From Mermis nigrescens (taxonomy: Eukaryota; Nematoda; Enoplea; Mermithida; Mermithidae): a stretch of 64,000 bases of DNA. Location of the stretch: positions 4,144,346-4,208,345 of the forward strand of contig JAVLUZ010000143.1 of the NCBI GenBank assembly GCA_036768485.1, in the 5' to 3' direction. Below are positions 63,500-64,000 of this stretch, piece by piece (the first letter of the stretch is position 1; the number at the start of each line of letters is the position of its first letter). The notes beneath the pieces were generated by a model that saw nothing but the letters and a program-made list of their open reading frames with translations, did no database searches and was not told where the DNA came from. The position numbers were made by a program, and so were the translations under genes.

Positions 63500-64000
63500 C
63501 AATTCTTCAATCAGACATGTATGCGGCAATTTATGTGATCTGGGCCAATTATGCAGGAATCAAGGCCTATTGTGTCACTAACGGGCAAAAGTGAGAATTT
63601 TCTGGCGAAAATATGCTAATATTAATGTTAAAAACGGACAAAAATTACAACATTTCCGCAAAAATGCTCGAAGTCGACCAGAGCCTGTCAATTAAGACCG
63701 TTTTCACACTATTTTGCGCTGTATTTTAATTGTTACGTTCATTTCAGCTCGAAATAGCTTCTTTGCTATTCCCCACCCCTATCGATTTGACTCTTCAATC
63801 CAGCCGTGCTGTCGAAAAAATTTGAGCAAATTTTAGTGGTATGAAAATGGACCAAAATACATCTTTGATAAACTTTCATACACAGGGTGTTCGTGAAGAA
63901 GGACACATTTTATTTTTCTAATAACTCTTTCATAACTCAAGCAAAGTCGATAAAAATTTCCACAAGTGACCTAGCATATATTATCCACCTTGTGTTAAGA
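63500..64000. other. Intron or upstream sequence, nothing assigned
   Basis: 63770-63815 (GCTATTCCCCACCCCTATCG, then CAGCCGTGCTGTCG) recalls a family C right end. No exon recognised before the window edge. Confidence 0.35.

Noticed and set aside
1..64000. tRNA, rRNA or other structured RNA genes
   Set aside because: No tRNA arm pattern or conserved rRNA segment was recognised by eye; a covariance-model scan would be needed to exclude small RNAs.

Overview
The window is AT-rich eukaryotic DNA with long introns and a very dense load of transposon remnants. No prokaryotic features were seen (no operons, ribosome-binding sites or CRISPR). The domain content points to a nematode: a secreted protein combining Kunitz, antistasin-like and lustrin-type cysteine modules, next to a parvin gene. 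I infer a nematode with an expanded, repeat-rich genome; the species cannot be named from the sequence.

Two protein-coding genes are supported, both on the minus strand. (1) A parvin (nematode pat-6 type integrin/ILK adaptor) has three exons at 11891-11681, 10200-9968 and 7609-7385. They encode the N-terminus and most of CH1. The CH2 part is not confidently found and may lie left of the window; a doubtful candidate is at 3479-3650. (2) A giant modular secreted protease-inhibitor-type gene runs from beyond the right edge to a stop at 21041. I could assemble 25 exons (63488 to 21041) whose phases chain without a conflict, giving about 2,398 residues. The order is Kunitz x4 with a linker, antistasin-like x4 with a long Ser/Thr-rich stretch, Kunitz x3, a degenerate Kunitz exon with a stop codon, lustrin x1, Kunitz x1, lustrin x2, Gly/Gln/Asn-rich linkers, and a divergent C-terminal Kunitz. 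Nearly all exons are phase 1-1, the classic state for extracellular domain shuffling. The architecture recalls nematode cuticle/moulting Kunitz proteins such as MLT-11, but that is an inference.

The rest is repeats. There is a 1.2-kb CCAA array at the left end and tandem blocks at 3.7-5.2 kb. A Mutator-like short element family of about 230-310 bp has 9-bp target duplications (many copies). Several hAT-like short families have 8-bp duplications, and one 2.2-kb element abuts an exon. A 3.4-kb hAT element carries a gutted transposase ORF, and there is a foldback element, a 462-bp long-TIR element and non-LTR retrotransposon remains. A small hairpin, GGCGC-TTC-GCGCC, recurs more than twenty times inside these repeats.

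The most striking pattern is that unrelated DNA transposons end within about 35 nt downstream of splice donors in at least 7 of about 28 introns. In one case the target duplication spans the exon/intron junction.
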